64,000 bases of DNA from Antilocapra americana (Eukaryota; Chordata; Mammalia; Artiodactyla; Antilocapridae): assembly GCA_007570785.1 (NCBI GenBank), contig ML660774.1, positions 14,588,214-14,652,213 of the forward strand, given 5' to 3'. Made by a program: the position numbers and the translations under genes. Under the pieces are notes generated by a model. It saw only the letters and a list, made by a program, of their open reading frames with translations. It searched no databases and was not told the DNA's origin. Below, in pieces: positions 1-12,879 of the stretch (its first letter is position 1; each line of letters starts with the position of its first letter).

Positions 1-245
1 AGCCCGCAACCTCCGTTCACAACCAGCATATAAACCTCTCCACATTTCATATGTGAACTGTACTAACAAGCTGACAGCAGTAAAAATGTAGGTTAGTGCA
101 AGATGGGAAGCCTTGATCATAGGACTTGGGTCTAACTGTGCTTCTTTATTTTTATTCATTTATTTATTTTTAAGGTTCCAGAGAACAATTTTAATAACAG
201 TTTATCTCCCATTGTAGAATGCCTTCAAGTCCTCAGCCTTTTTTT
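1..245. other. AT-rich sequence, nothing recognised
   Basis: No recognisable exon or repeat. The stretch is AT-rich with a TTTA-type run near 145-175 that leads up to the poly-T of the next SINE. Confidence 0.5.
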
Positions 246-261
246 TAAGATTTATTTTGGC

Positions 262-430
262 ATGAACCATTTTTTTAAGTCTTTATTGAAGTTGTTACCA
301 TATTGCTTCTGTTTTATGTTTTGGTTTTGTGTCCATGAGGCATGTGGGATCTTGGCTCCCCAGCCAGGGATCAAACCCACAACCCTCTGTATTAGAAGGC
401 AGAAAACCACTGGACCACCAGGGAAAAATC
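262..430 (-). mobile_element. CHR-type SINE (tRNA-Glu-derived)
   Basis: Read on the minus strand this begins with the tRNA-like head (ccctggtggtccagtggtt-type) and runs through a B-box-like block around 365-380 into the 'catgtgggatc' body typical of cetartiodactyl CHR SINEs. The run of T on the plus strand just upstream is the A tail. It is diverged, so it is an old copy. The 94-codon open frame across it is incidental. Confidence 0.8.
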
Positions 431-554
431 ACCAGACCATTAGGGAAGTCCTTCATCAGACTTTCAAAGGGCATTTATTCATCTGTAGTATTATGTTGTT
501 TAATTTCTATTCAAGAGCACAGGCATACTTCCTAAAACCTGTCTAAGCAATGTT

Positions 555-1665
555 ATTTTTATTTTTTAATCTAATTTTATTTTATACTGGTGTATGATTG
601 ATTTACAATGTTGTGTTAGTTTCAGGCATGAAGCTAAGTGATTCAGTTAAACATATGTATGTATCCATTCTTTTTTTAATTATTTCCCTAATTAGGTTAT
701 TACAGAATACTAAGTAGAGTTCCCTATGCTATATAGTATGTCTTTGTTGATTATCTGTTTTATATTAATAGATAACAGTGTGTGTATTTTAATCCCAAAC
801 TCTTAATTTATCCTTGCCCCCTTGCCCCAGACATTTCCCCTTGGTAACCATAACTTTTTTTTTTTGGAAGTTTGTGAGTCTGTTTCTGTATTGTAAATAA
901 GTTCATTTGTATCATTTTCTAAGGATTCCACATATAACTGTTATCATATTATATTTGTTCTTCTGTTGTCTGACTTACTTCATTTAGCATGATAATCTCC
1001 AGGTCTCTGTGATGCTACAAATGACATTATTTTATTCTTTTTTAATGGCTGAGTAATATTTTATTGCAAAATGTACCATATCTTCATTATCCATTCCTCT
1101 GTCGATGAGCATTTAGACTCTTTCCATGTCTGTCTTGACTATCGTAGATAGTGCTGCAGTGAACATTGGGGTGCATGTATGTTTTCAAATGATGATTTTC
1201 TCCAGGTATATGACAGAAGTAGTATTGCTGTATCATATGGAAGTTCTGTTTTTTAATTTTTTAGGGAACCTCCATGGTATTCTCCATAGTGGCTGTACCA
1301 TTTAATATTCCCACCAACAGTGTAAAGGGTACCTATTTTCCATATCCTCTCCAGCATTTATTGTTTGTAGACTTTTTGATGATGGCCATTCTGTCTGGTG
1401 TGAGGTGATACCCCATTGTAGTTTTGATTTGCATTTCTCTGACAATTAGTGATGTTGAGCATTTTTTTCATGCGCTTTTTGACCAATCTATATGTCTCTG
1501 TAGAAATGTCTATTTAGATCTTTTGCTCATTTTTGATTGGGTTGTTTGTTTTTCTGATATTGAGCCACATGAACTGTTTGTACATTTTGGAGACTAATCC
1601 CTTGTCAATTGCTTCACTTGCTAATATCTTCTCCCATTCTGTGGGTTGTCTAAGTATGCTTCTTT
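555..1665 (-). mobile_element. L1 LINE 3' fragment
   Basis: The plus strand reads as the reverse complement of an L1 3' UTR (the 'gttgatttacaatgttgtgtt' type block at about 600) followed by the end of ORF2 (blocks such as 'ggctgagtaatatt' near 1050, 'cattcccaccaacag' near 1305 and 'gatttgcatttctctga' near 1425). It is 5' truncated near 1665 and has many point changes and no open frame, so it is an old dead copy. Confidence 0.93.
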
Positions 1666-2067
1666 ACACATAAAATGATTTCCAAAGCTCTCACTGAGAT
1701 GTGAAGTTACAAGTAAAAGTACAAAAAATGGAGTGGCGTTCTTCACAAATTTATACTGATTTTACACTGAGATGTCCCCAGGGCAAGCACTATTCTTGAA
1801 TATAGGAAGAAATCAGAGAAGTAAAGAATAATTTTGATGAACTGAACATCTCTGGTGAGAAACTTGGTATCTAACCTAACACTCAGTGGGTTCTCTAAGG
1901 ATTTAGGAGAGAAGAGATAAGCCAAGAGGAGATACACTTCCCTTGTAACTTCACAGAGTGGAGATGGGGCTGGTTTTGGTTCGAACCTGAGTGCTAACCA
2001 AAAAATACATCTGGAAAAATAATTTTGACAAGTTTACTTTTCTAAATTCCTTCTCTTCTGTTTTCAC
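1666..2067. other. unassigned sequence
   Basis: Between an L1 and a SINE. A 64-codon minus-strand open frame (1743-1937) shows no recognisable motif. I see nothing else here. Confidence 0.45.
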
Positions 2068-2271
2068 GGTGCTTTAGTTGCTAAGTCGTGTCCGACTCTT
2101 GTGACCCCATGGAGTGTAGCCTGCCTGGCTCCTCTGACCATTGGATTCTCCAGGCAAGAATATTGGAGTGGGTTGCCATTTCCTCCTCCAGGGGATCTTC
2201 CCGACCCAGGATTGAACCTGGGTCTCCTGCATTGCAGGCAGATTATTTACCAACTGAGCTATGGAGGGAGA
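2068..2271 (-). mobile_element. Bov-tA SINE
   Basis: Minus-strand Bov-tA: a tRNA-like head (plus-strand positions about 2205-2271, with the B box as 'attgaacctgg') joined to the BovA unit shared with the BovB 3' end ('gtcgtgtccgactctt' near 2085). The length of about 204 bp is normal for the monomeric form. Open frames crossing it on either strand are SINE-derived and not genes. Confidence 0.95.
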
Positions 2272-4314
2272 TTTCTGACTAATTTTTTTTTTCTTTCTCA
2301 GGAAAAAGTGAAAGCAAGATGATGTCAGATTAACTTCGTTTTCTAGTCATCCTCCCTATGTTGTCCTCAACATCTCCTCCCTATTTTATTTCCCTTAGGA
2401 GTGATCATTTATTCTCTTCAACAAGACCAAAGCTAGGAATTACTCAACTGGCTTAATTTAAATATACAGGGATGTGAATTTTAGCACACAGTCTGGAGTT
2501 TTGCATTTTGCATCTGTCCCTACAAAATGTAATTCAAAGCAATGAATGGTTTCTAAAGCCTCATAAGTACATGCAGGGTCTTTGCAAACTTAAGCATTGC
2601 TTCTTTCCTTCTGCATCTTTAAAAACTTTGTACTGCTCTAACAGAGCGCAGATCTCTTGATTAGAAAGCATGAAGCTACAGGGCAAAATATTCTTTGTCA
2701 ACTCAATTTGAAAAGTCCAAATCCCCTTACCTTCAGAGGAAGCTTTCCAATGGCTCTGTTTTAAACAACCTATTTTATGAGTGATTTCAATACTGTTTGC
2801 CATTGCTGGTATTGTTTCATGTATCCTTCCTAATAGGTAATCTTTGATATTTGATGTCCTGCATTAATTTCCCAAAGAAGGTTTTCACTTAAGAAAAACG
2901 CGATAAATACTTACCTAACTGAAATGTAGTCAAGACCTTATTATCTTTATATATTTGAATAGTGCTGGAATTTAGCTTCTGTACTGTGTTTACTTTGAGC
3001 AATGCCTTGAAAGGACCCAAAATACTTTTCTTTTTGTGTGAAAATAACTGAAAGAGTCTCCCCGTCTCTGTCACTATGACTGAAACAATTTAAGGAGCCT
3101 CTGTTTGTACCTCGAGAATTGCTGTTAGCTGTTTGGTGTTGGTAAGGGATGCAATCTGTAGCACAGATAATTTCATGCTCAGGCTGAGTTTGTGGTAGGA
3201 GAGTTGGAATAAGGACATGAATTCTAATTCTCGCATGTCTAAAAAGACAAGACTTAGCTGAAGTCCACTGCTCTATTTCCTGCACTATTTCTTCATTGTT
3301 TCCTTCCTTCTCATGTATGTTTTTATTGGCTGAATTTAGGGTTGTGATAATATTCTACACAAAGAGGAACTCGGAGGAAATAGATGTAAATCAGTAGCAT
3401 TTTTCTTATCCTAAGTCACCTATTGTATATTCCTAACCCCACCAGACTACTACTAAAAGCTGCAAACTTGAATACTATAAGGATAAATATAAATTAAAAC
3501 TAAGAGGCTGAATTCTCCCAGTAGAAAATAAGAGATTTCCTTCCTTTTCTTCTTCTTAGAATGTCTGCTTTAGAAAAGTCGCAAATATTCATATGACTAG
3601 TCTCTTCCCTTTTAAATGTGTACCTCCTATTGAAAACTAGATAGGTCTTTTGTCATCTTTATGCCATAAGGATATCTTTCTCAAAGATCTGGCTTCTATC
3701 TCTCTAGAAATATCAAAGGAGACAGCACCCCTATATCCCAATTTGTGTGGGAATGTAGTTCCCTAAATTTGGTGGGTGCCTTACTACAAGTGGCAATTAC
3801 CTCCTGCCATAGAGATATGAAGAGTTTGTTTTTCCTCTGAATAAAGCCAATTAGCCAACACGTCACTTCAATTAGCAGGTGAATCTGGGATGAACTATGC
3901 ATAACAAATGGTCTTGTCAAGTCCATTCACTGGAGAGCTCATTACTGTTTATCTTGAAAATACGTATGTAAATGGATTGTATCTGCTTGGCTGTATTAGA
4001 GGAGGAGATGTCTTTCGGTCTTTACAGTCTTTTAGCTGATTGCCCGTGATGCAGATCACTTGCTGGTTTAATATTTACTCAAGGTTAAAACTGTTGTCTT
4101 TCTCTGTTTCTTTTCTGGAGAGGTTTTCTGAATTGGGAAAATATTTTGCTTTTAATATTTCCTTCAAAATGCCAACCCCCATTCTCCAAAATGGAGGCAA
4201 CCACTGGCTGGAGAAGGCAGGTACTTGGGACTCCACAACTTTCTCACTTATCTGAATGTTCTCCCATATTTTCTTCTTCCCTAACATGGTTACGTTAAAG
4301 TGTGTCTTTTTACA
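2272..4314. other. 2 kb without recognised genes or repeats
   Basis: AT-rich sequence. The longest open frame is 112 codons on the minus strand (2947-3285) and has no domain or motif I recognise. Frames at 2561-2803, 3696-3926 and 4075-4287 are likewise unremarkable. No splice-flanked coding pattern is evident. It may hold old diverged repeats that I cannot name. Confidence 0.45.
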
Positions 4315-4500
4315 GGCTTTCAGGTGGTGCAGTGGTAAAGAGTATGCATGTCAATGCAGGAGATGTTGGGTTAATCCCTGGGTCAGAACATCCCCTGGAG
4401 AAGGCAGTGGCAGCCCACTCCGGTGTTCTTGCCTGGAGGATCCCAGCGGATTACGGGCCTTACGTCACACAGAGTCAGACGCGACTGAGTGCACAGCACG
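4315..4500 (+). mobile_element. Bov-tA SINE
   Basis: Plus-strand copy starting with the tRNA-like head 'ggctttcaggtggtgcagtg', a degraded B box near 4370, then the BovA body with 'cactccggtgttcttgcctgg' type sequence ending in 'gactgagtgcacagcac'. Several CpG sites survive in the tail near 4450-4500. Confidence 0.93.
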
Positions 4501-5039
4501 CGTCTTTCTATGCGTGTATTGGCGGTCATCAAACTCTGTGTAGACATTTGCATAATCAACTGATGTTGAGTAGGTTTTTTTCCATGACACATTAACATTT
4601 AAGTCCTAACTCTGAAACATTAACATAACACTAAAGGTAATCACCATTCCTTTAATCACTGCTAATTAACTCTACACTCTCATATTCTGTAAAAGATGAG
4701 TTACTTAAAGTACATCCCGCATTCCAGTTACTTTTCTGACTAATTGTTGTGTAACTTTGGGTAAATTATGGTTCTCCAGAAGATAGTTATAACTTATAAA
4801 ATTAAAGGAAACTGTTGAAAGTGGAGAGTAAAATATTTAGGTAAATGCTAGAAATTATGAAATATGTCATGACTGCCCCAGTACATAGATGCCTTATTTA
4901 CCGAATTGTTAGAAGGTTAGTCATAATTGACATTAACTGAGTATCCATGGTATGCGGCATGGCACTGCTGTAAGTTTTCCATGTATTTGTAAATTAGTGA
5001 TGCTTTTAAAAATTCATCACATTTTCTCCAGTGTTATCA
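4501..5039. other. unassigned AT-rich sequence
   Basis: No gene, no named repeat and no notable open frame seen. Confidence 0.45.
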
Positions 5040-5202
5040 CTTGTGTTGTTCAGTTTTGTCCAACTCTTTGTGACCGCGTGGACTGTAGCACTTAGGCTTA
5101 AGCTGTTCTGTCCTCCACAATCTCCTGGAGTTTTCTCAAATTCATGTCCATTGAGTCATTGATACTATGTAACCATCTCTTCCTCTGCCCCTTTCTCCAT
5201 TT
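5040..5202 (-). mobile_element. BovB LINE 3' end fragment
   Basis: The plus strand is the reverse complement of the BovB 3' end: 'gttcagttttgtccaactc' followed by the 'catgtccattgagtca' block near 5145. It is short, diverged and lacks the rest of the reverse-transcriptase region, so it is a dead 5'-truncated copy. Confidence 0.8.
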
Positions 5203-5293
5203 TCTTTTAAATCACTTGGGGAGTGTTTATATTAGTCCCAGATATGCTGTCATCACTTGGAATTATTTTAGAACGTGGAATCCACCACAGATT

Positions 5294-5405
5294 CTTTTTT
5301 TTTTAATGATTTTTTTGGAGTATAATTGCTTTACACAGTGCATTAGTTCTGCTGCACAGCAAATTGAATCAGCTATATGTATACATACATCCGCTCTTTT
5401 CTGGA
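5294..5405 (-). mobile_element. L1 3' UTR fragment
   Basis: Short minus-strand L1 3' end: a T run (A tail) at 5295-5304, then the 3' UTR block with 'ttctgctgcacagcaaattg' near 5347. ORF2 is absent. Confidence 0.8.
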
Positions 5406-5829
5406 TTTCCTTCTCATTTAAGTCTCCACAGAGCACTGTGTAGGAAGAGAAAATTCTTATTGTGTGTGATTTTCATTTTTAATCCACGTGATGCTTTGGT
5501 ATCCAGTATTCTTTGTTGAAGGTGAATTTGCCCTAGGGAAGCACAAACTCAGTGGAGACCACATCTGGCATATCAAAGGAAGCAAGATGTGGATTATCAC
5601 TTTTCATTTAAAACAATTTTGAGTGTTACTAAATAATAACATTTTTTTTCCACATGGGGTCCTTTAGCTCTGAAACTGGTCATTTCAAAGAAAGGCATGG
5701 CACAGCCATGAGTTAGAGGCTCAGTGTGAGTTGGAGCACATTTTATCATAGGGGTAGGGTGAAAAAATGAATAAAAATAACATTTCAAGAACAAATTTCT
5801 TCATTTTTTGTTTGAGAACGTTATCCTGC
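5406..5829. other. unassigned sequence
   Basis: No gene or named repeat seen. A 65-codon minus-strand frame at 5597-5794 has no recognisable motif. Confidence 0.4.
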
Positions 5830-6740
5830 AAAAGTGATAGAGAAATAGAGGCTTTTTCAGACAAAGTGAGGAAGTTTATTCTTCAAACAAATCTACCTGC
5901 CTTGCAAGAAAAAGTAAAAATTTCTCTGAGAGAAGGAAAATGATATAGGTCAGAAACTCAAGGATTGTATCTGCTTGGATTTCGGGAAGAGCAAGGGAAG
6001 AGCATTAGAAGAGATGTAAGTGAAGGTAAAACTAAAATATTTATTTCTCATTCTTAATTGATATAACAAGTAACAGTTTGTTCAGAATTATATAGCAACA
6101 ATCTATATAATGATTACAGCTTAGTTATGAATGAAGTGGCAGCAGTGCGTACAAAATGTGAGGGAAGGAATCAGGAGTGCACCCTTGTATGAGCTACTGG
6201 GCTTCCCTGATTGCTCAGTTGGTAAAGAATCCGCCTGCAATGCAGGAGACCCCAGTTCAATTCTGGGGTCGAGAAGATCCCCTGGAGAAGGGATAGGCTA
6301 CCCACTCCAGTATTCTTGGGCTTCCCTTATGACTCAGCTGGTAAAGAAGCCGCCTGCAATTAGGGAGACCTGGGTTTGATCCCTGGGTTGGGAAGGTCCC
6401 CTGGAGAAGGGATAGGCTACCCACTCTGTTACTGGGTTCTCCAATATCCTGACCTGGAGAATTCCATGGACTGTGTAGTACATGGGGTCCCAAAGAAGTC
6501 GGACATGGCTGAGTGAATTTAACTTTCACTTTGAACCAACTCAGTATTTGAAAGTGGACTTTTATTGATATTATGGATGTATATGCAAACTCCAAAGCAA
6601 CCACTAGAAAACATTTTTGAAGTATAAGTCATACGCTAAGAAAGGAGAAAAATTCAAGTCACATAAAATGCTCAATTAAAACAATGGCAGAAAAGATGTG
6701 AAAGACAAAATAAGGGCAATGGTGAGAAAGCATTTAACAT
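5830..6740 (+). mobile_element. old L1 fragment, interrupted by a SINE
   Basis: A-rich plus-strand sequence before and after the SINE at 6199-6533 resembles internal sequence of older mammalian L1s: 'tttttcagacaaagtgagg' near 5855, 'ggaaaatgatataggtcag' near 5936, then 'gcaaccactagaaaacat' near 6597 continuing beyond the SINE. No open frame survives. The subfamily is uncertain. Confidence 0.65.
6199..6533 (+). mobile_element. dimeric Bov-tA SINE
   Basis: Two tRNA-like heads in tandem, one at about 6199-6270 and one at about 6328-6400. Each is followed by a BovA-type 'cctggagaagggataggctaccc' block (6281 and 6402); only the second runs on to the shared 'gtcggacatggctgagtg' tail. This is the long (dimer) Bov-tA architecture rather than two independent insertions, because the first unit stops exactly where the second head begins. 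Confidence 0.9.
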
Positions 6741-7629
6741 GTGGTAAATTTTAACCCCTAACTTTTCTGATCCCATATTGTTCAAGGGTCATATGGATTT
6801 CTAAATTTTATAAATTTCAAGAATACAAGAGAAAATGCCAAACCCAAGGAATAATATATTCCTATTTTTTTTAAATTGCTTAAGATCACTAAGATAATGC
6901 TTGCAAATAATAAAGGGAAGCATAAGTGCACGATTATGTTTTCTCTTAGTATTTTGTTTTAGAGAAAATAAAATTCAAAATTATTAGCTTTTAATATTGA
7001 CTTTTTATTCATGCTATTAAAATTATAACTTCCTCAATTCACTGCCAGAATTCAGAAATTATTCTGAACAAGTCTATGCTTCCTGAAATGTTTGAACAGA
7101 AGTTGCTAAAGGATTTGATTTTCAGTCATGCTGCAGGATAAAATCTCTGACTTTTAAAATGGAATATTATAAATCTGTGATCCTCAGAGAATAGAATTTA
7201 ATCAGATTGAAGCAAGATAACTGTGACGGAGACTCATTTATTTAAGAGCAGTATGACTTTTCCGTTTTGATAAGCAGAGTGCCCTCTTTTAATATTAAAG
7301 TTGACAACTGAAATGAACTTACTTGTAAGTTCAGAAGGTAAGATAATGCAGTTTTATACAACCCTAGGAAGGTTTTTATGTTTCACACTAAAAAAAATAT
7401 ATATATATAGTACTTAGACCACCTGGATACCAGTAAGACATAGAATTGTTCTCAGGGAGTTCTGAAGCCACTTCACTGAGCACTTGGAAGCCCGCCAGCC
7501 AGCCTCATCCCTCTCTATTTTCTGCATGCCTCACACAACACCCAGCTCACAGGACACAGCCAACAGGTAACTGTTAACAGAAAACAGAGTAACCAACAGA
7601 AGTACAGAGGAACTGTAGGTCATGCCATT
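6741..7629. other. unassigned AT-rich sequence
   Basis: No gene or named repeat seen. A short (AT)n run lies at about 7396-7409. The end (7620-7629) is the upstream copy of the target-site duplication of the next SINE. Confidence 0.45.
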
Positions 7630-7838
7630 TGATGTTGTTTAGTCGCTAAGTCATGTTTGACTGTTTGTGACCCCATGGACTATAGCCCACCAGGCTCCTC
7701 TGTCCATGGGATTCCCCAGGCAAGAATACTGGAGTGGGTTGCCATTTCCTCCTCCAGGGCACCTTCCTGACTCAGGAATCAAACCCACATTTCTTGCATT
7801 GGCAGGCAGATTCTTTATCACTGAGGCATCAGGGAAGC
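7630..7838 (-). mobile_element. Bov-tA SINE with 10-bp duplication
   Basis: Minus-strand Bov-tA flanked by the perfect direct repeat tcatgccatt at 7620-7629 and 7839-7848, which is the target-site duplication of L1-type retrotransposition. The tRNA-like head lies at about 7770-7838 and the BovA tail at about 7640-7680. It is moderately diverged from its relatives in the window. Confidence 0.96.
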
Positions 7839-7964
7839 TCATGCCATTCTATAGGGATGTACCTTTGTCACTAGAAGCAGTATCATTTCTTCCTCTCCCA
7901 TAAAAAGGCATTTCAAGGATTAATAACAAGATTCATGGGGTGTTAATTAGACTATCGAGTATTC

Positions 7965-8165
7965 TGTATATGGCAAACACTTTTTGTATATAAATGGTTT
8001 TTTGTATATAATCTCATGTAATTCTCATAGCAACTACAGGAGGCTGTCATCACTAGTAACCCTTATAGAAATGAGAAAATGGTAGTGCAAAGAAGCTGAG
8101 TATTGCCTCCGACCAACTACAGTGTGGAGCTTTGAAATCAGATATTCTGATGCCATATGCCAGCT
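7965..8165 (+). mobile_element. probable MIR SINE
   Basis: Weak resemblance to the MIR core and 3' region: 'ctcatgtaattctcatagcaac' type sequence near 8012, then 'gaaatgagaaaatgg' near 8070. Old and degraded. Confidence 0.45.
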
Positions 8166-8369
8166 CCTACCTCCCACATCAAACTGTGTCCCAAAACAAT
8201 CAAGGTTGTCAATGCAGATAAAGTTGGTTTCACTGATTATTAGAGAAGCTCAATATGATATCTAAAGACAATATATGTACTGAAGAATGCAGAGAAAAAA
8301 GAAAGGAGGTGGGAAGTCCTACCTTACATGAAACTAGACTCATAGAAGTAGAAAAGAGAAATAATGGGA

Positions 8370-8740
8370 CAGAAGCAACTTACAAAAAGATAACGTTCAA
8401 GAATTTTCCTAAATTGATTTAAAATACCAAGCCAAAAATTCAAATAACTCATACAACTGCTGAATACCAGAGACAGACAAATTTTAAAGCAACCAAAAGA
8501 AAAAAGCTAATCACCTTCACAGGATACCAGTAAGATACAGAGCTGACTTCTCAAAGGAGATGATGGATAAAAGGGACGATATCTTCAAAGTGCTTTCTGT
8601 ATATTATTTCTATTCCCAATAAAAGTATCTTTCAAAAATGAAAGCAAAATAAACATATTTTCAGAAAAATAAAGCCATTCCACCAGCAGACTAACAAGAA
8701 AGGAAATACCAAGGGTCTTTTTTTTTAATGGCTTTTGACC
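8370..8740 (+). mobile_element. old L1 internal fragment
   Basis: A-rich plus-strand sequence with blocks seen in older L1s: 'caagaattttcctaaattga' near 8399, 'gctgacttctcaaaggag' near 8542, 'gatatcttcaaagtgct' near 8578 and 'aaaaatgaaagcaaaataaa' near 8634. No open frame remains. It may derive from the same old L1 family as the fragment at 5830-6740. Confidence 0.6.
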
Positions 8741-9884
8741 ATAAATGTAATGTTGCTACTAATAAGAATTATAAAAACAACAGAAATAAGAAATGTAACA
8801 AAGAAAACTCAGTCCAACAGAAAGCAAGAACAGTACAGAGATAAAGAGGAAAGCATGGTTTAATTTTCATCTGATGGTATGAATGAGTCCATACATATTA
8901 ATTATTATAATAATTGAGTATGTTACCTTAACCCTGCAAGATGGAGAGACAGATTTTCAAAACTGAGGATCAGGCAGAGGTACAGATAAATGAACAAATC
9001 TTTTCAAATGAGGTTTAGCTCTGAAAGCCAATGAAGGATCTACTCTGAGGGATAAAATTAAATCTGAGGGATAAAAATAAAGCATCATTTTTCAAGGTTT
9101 CCAAATAGCCCCCATTGAGAAAATGCTCTTTACAGAATAACTTTGGTTTATGAATGTGCAATTGAAGGCAGAATTATAAAACCTGTAGTTTTAACCCATG
9201 AAATAATGATGTACCGGTAAACTGGCCCTCTGAAAATAAAAGCTCTGATTTGTAGGATTTGCTGATTTTTGTGTAAATACTTCTATCATGGTTAATTTCC
9301 AGCTAACAAATGCATTTTTTTGACATGGACTTGCAAAGAAAGGTTCTTATGAACTGATGGAGGCAGACTCCAGCACACCACTAGAAATAATTGATTTAAG
9401 CAAATTTTGATCAGTGGACAAAACCATCAGAAGACAGGCTAATGGGGAATTTTATAACAAAAGGACAGGGATTTTACCACATGAAACCACTGAACAGTCT
9501 CAGCATTACTAAGAATACCACCATTAGATATTAAGGACCTCCTGAATATCATGAGATAAACAGCAGCTCTTCCTGTTGTGTTCCTGCAAAAAAATATTAG
9601 AACTGGATCTAATAAAACTTGTGGAATTAATTTGCAGGACAAAAACTGCTAAAAGGAAATAGAAAAAGTGGCACCATTAGGGGGCAAACAGATTCAGTCT
9701 GCAGGATGTTCTACAGGTCAATCGGCAGGGTTTCTCCACCAAGGAGAAATCATAATTTAGAAAAACAAAGGTGGGAGCACTAGTTTTTTAAAAATAGAAG
9801 AGGATAAGAGGACTTAATTTTCTAACATAAAGGGTAGCTCTTATTTGGATTTTGATTCACAAATGATAACATGACATTTTTCTT
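8741..9884. other. unassigned AT-rich sequence
   Basis: No exon or confidently named repeat. There is a local near-duplicate of about 15 bp, 'ctgagggataaaattaaat' and 'ctgagggataaaaataaa', at about 9046-9082. A 67-codon minus frame (9439-9642) has no recognised motif. Confidence 0.4.
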
Positions 9885-10400
9885 TCTTTATTCATTTTAT
9901 TTGAATACAGTTGATTTACAGTTTTGTGTTAGTTTTAGGTGTACAGCATAGTGATTCATTTATACATATATTTATTATTTTCAGATTCTTTTTCTATATA
10001 GGTTATTATAGAATATTGAGTAGAGTTCCCTGTGCCATACAGTGGGGCCTCGTTAGTTACCTATTTTACATATGGTGGTGTGTATATTAATCCTAAGCTC
10101 CTGAATTATCCCTCCATCCACACTTTCCCTTTGGTAACCCTAACTTTGTTTTTGAAATCTGTTGAGTTTTTCCTGTAAATATGTTCACTTAGTATCATTT
10201 TTAAATTAGATTCCACATAAGTGATAGCATATATTTTTCTCTGGCTTCACTTAATATGATAATATGAAAAGATTAATAAATAAATAAATAACCTTAATAA
10301 ATCCCTGTTGCTGTAAATGACATTATTTGGTTCTTTTTATGGCTTAATAATATTCCATCATATATGAATACCACATCTTTATCCATTTCTATGTTGAACA
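9885..10400 (-). mobile_element. L1 3' UTR fragment
   Basis: Reverse complement of an L1 3' UTR, including 'gttgatttacagttttgtg' near 9909 and 'gagtagagttccctgtgcc' near 10018, ending near the start of the ORF2 3' end ('atggcttaataatattccat' near 10340). An (AAAT)n run at about 10272-10291 is an internal expansion. Confidence 0.9.
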
Positions 10401-12490
10401 TTTAGGTGCTAAATGTCACTTACTGTAGTTTTGTTTGTTTTCTTTGCTGTGATAATAGCATTTTAGTTATGCATGAAAATGTTCATATCTTTAGAGATGG
10501 CATAATATCTGGAATTTTCTTTAAAACAATTAAAGGGAAAGCATATTTAAAATTTTTGCATATGTGCAGTGGGCATAGAAGTTGATTATGTTTTCATGTC
10601 TTTTGTGTGTGTTTGGAATGTTTTAAAGTAAAAGTTACAACTTAGCAAAACTTTATTACAATGTAATAACGTAAGCCTCAGATATAAATACTTGGGAGTA
10701 AATCTGAGGAGTTTGTAAGATTTATGTAAAGGCAATGTTTTAAAACACTTAAGAGAAAACTGGCAAGAAATAGTATTTCCCCTTATGAGAATAATCAGTG
10801 GTCTTGATTCCAGGAAACAGGGACAAAGGCTCAGGGAGAATAAGACAGAAAATAAAACCAAGAGTATGTGTGTTACTCAGGTTGCCATTTTGGAAAATAG
10901 ATCAATGAATGAAGCCCTGAAAACTTTTTGCAAAGAGTTTTCAGCCTTCTACTAAATTATTTCTATTATATACCCTGGAGATGGTTACCGAGCTTAAGGG
11001 TCTTGTAATTGACTCTTCCTTCTTAAGTGTTTCTTGCATAGGTGTTCTGGCAGCTTTTTAAATCATCTCACCCATTTTGCCGTCTGCCCAGACTCCAAGA
11101 AAATAAGAAAAAGCACATTGTCTTATTTTGTTTTCAGTCATCCAAAATACTAATAGCAAATTTAGTTAACTTCCTGTCTACTAAGTGTTTCTTGTGGAAG
11201 AGTTCAGCTGATTTTCTCTACCGGGTTTTATCTTAATGGCTCAAAGATTTTCCCCACCATTAGTAGTTAAAAATTAAGGAAACTGGAAAATACCGAGTAT
11301 GTTCATCTCAGGTGATTCAATATCATTATAAAATACAATAGGACATCCAACCAGTGCTGTAATACCTTAGTCACATGTGCAATCCTGAAAGAACATGACA
11401 TCTATAATTTTACATAGTGAGTTGAAGTTACTGCAAAACAACTATTAGCAATGATATATAGAATATGCAAAATATGAAAAAAGTCAACTATAAGTCTCTT
11501 TTTCCTGTTTATTAAATTAAACTTTGGTAAAGCAACATCTTTGAACTTTCCAACAATGCTGGTTTACTATGGTATTATCTTTGTCTTAACGTAGTAATTT
11601 GTTTTAATGTAGTAATAATGTTCATATAGTTTTATTATGGTTTGAAAGTTGTTTCTATACACTTCTACCCTAAGTCAAGTGATAGAAGCAAAACCGATCT
11701 CCTTTTGATTAGGCCTCTTTTTTAACTATGATAGTACAGGCCAGACTTTATCAGGCTACTTGAGTAAAGAGAGTTACAATGCTTATACTTGATTATTTTG
11801 TCAACTCTCCTACCAGCCAATTTAGATTGTATTTCTATCTCAAATGATTGAGGGATTAGTGACTTTTCAATTGCTCCCTAAAATGAAAAACATAATCTCT
11901 TCAAACTGTTTTGAAGTGCTTTTGTCAACTGCCAAACTGCTGAGGAGGCTTGAGTGCAGATTTTAATTACCATGTTTTATTGAAGTCTTTCAGAGCCATC
12001 AACTTTCCTATGGTTACTTGACATAAGTTCCTTGTTGTTTCAAATATCTTTCATCTCACAAGTCAACAGTTTGTAGCCAGCTCCTAACATTCAAATACAG
12101 TGATACACAATGCCAAATTTTAAATCATTTTTCATTTTGCAGTAATGAATTTCCCTGATAAGTTTTCTCTTTAAAAGAAGAGAGAAAATCAGGACAAAAT
12201 ATCAGTGTAGGTAAAATAAGATGTTTGAAATAGTTTCTCCTCACAGAAATATTTAATACTGTTACTGAAATTTCAAGTAAATATGTTGCTGTAAGTTTTA
12301 ATTCGAATGATCGTATTATCTCGGAAGTAAACAAGAAGGAAAATTAAGTTTACTCATAAGAGAGACTAGTTGAGGAAACAAGAGGGAAGTTAAAGGGAAA
12401 GGTGAGATAATCATAAACTAAGAGATTGTTAGATGGTTATATTGTAATTCATACTCTCCAGTGCAGTAAGACTGTAATCAGGCGCTTTTG
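10401..12490. other. 2.1 kb unassigned AT-rich sequence
   Basis: No named repeat or exon recognised. The longest frames (91 codons, minus, 10586-10861; 64 codons, plus, 11042-11236; 69 codons, minus, 12125-12334) show no domain. This is one of the longer repeat-poor intervals of the window. Confidence 0.45.
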
Positions 12491-12655
12491 CTTGTTGTTG
12501 TTGTTTAGTGATTCAGTTGTAAGTTATGTCTGACTCTTTGTGACCCCATGGACTATATAGCCTGCCAGGCTCCTCTGTCCTGGAAAACAGTATTTTCCAG
12601 GCAAGAATACTGAAATGGGTTGCCAGTTCCTTCTCCAGGGAACCTTCCAGACCCA
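12491..12655 (-). mobile_element. Bov-tA SINE, head truncated
   Basis: Minus-strand BovA body with 'gactctttgtgaccccatgg' near 12531. The copy stops at the B-box region ('ccagacccagagg', about 12647), so most of the tRNA-like head is missing. There is an 8-10 bp internal insertion near 12580. Confidence 0.9.
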
Positions 12656-12879
12656 GAGGTTAGTAAGAGAAGAACACTTCATAAGCTAGTAGCTGAAAAG
12701 TCACACTGGAGAATTCACTGCTGCTTTTGCTTCCTGAAGTTACATAAAGTCTTTTCCTAGGAGTTTGAGGGCTGGTTGGATGGGGAACAAAGGAAAATAA
12801 AATGCACTCTTGGACGCAGAGCACAGGTGAACATGGGAAAGAACAGCAGCTCTTTAATGACCATTTGTAAGAACCAGAC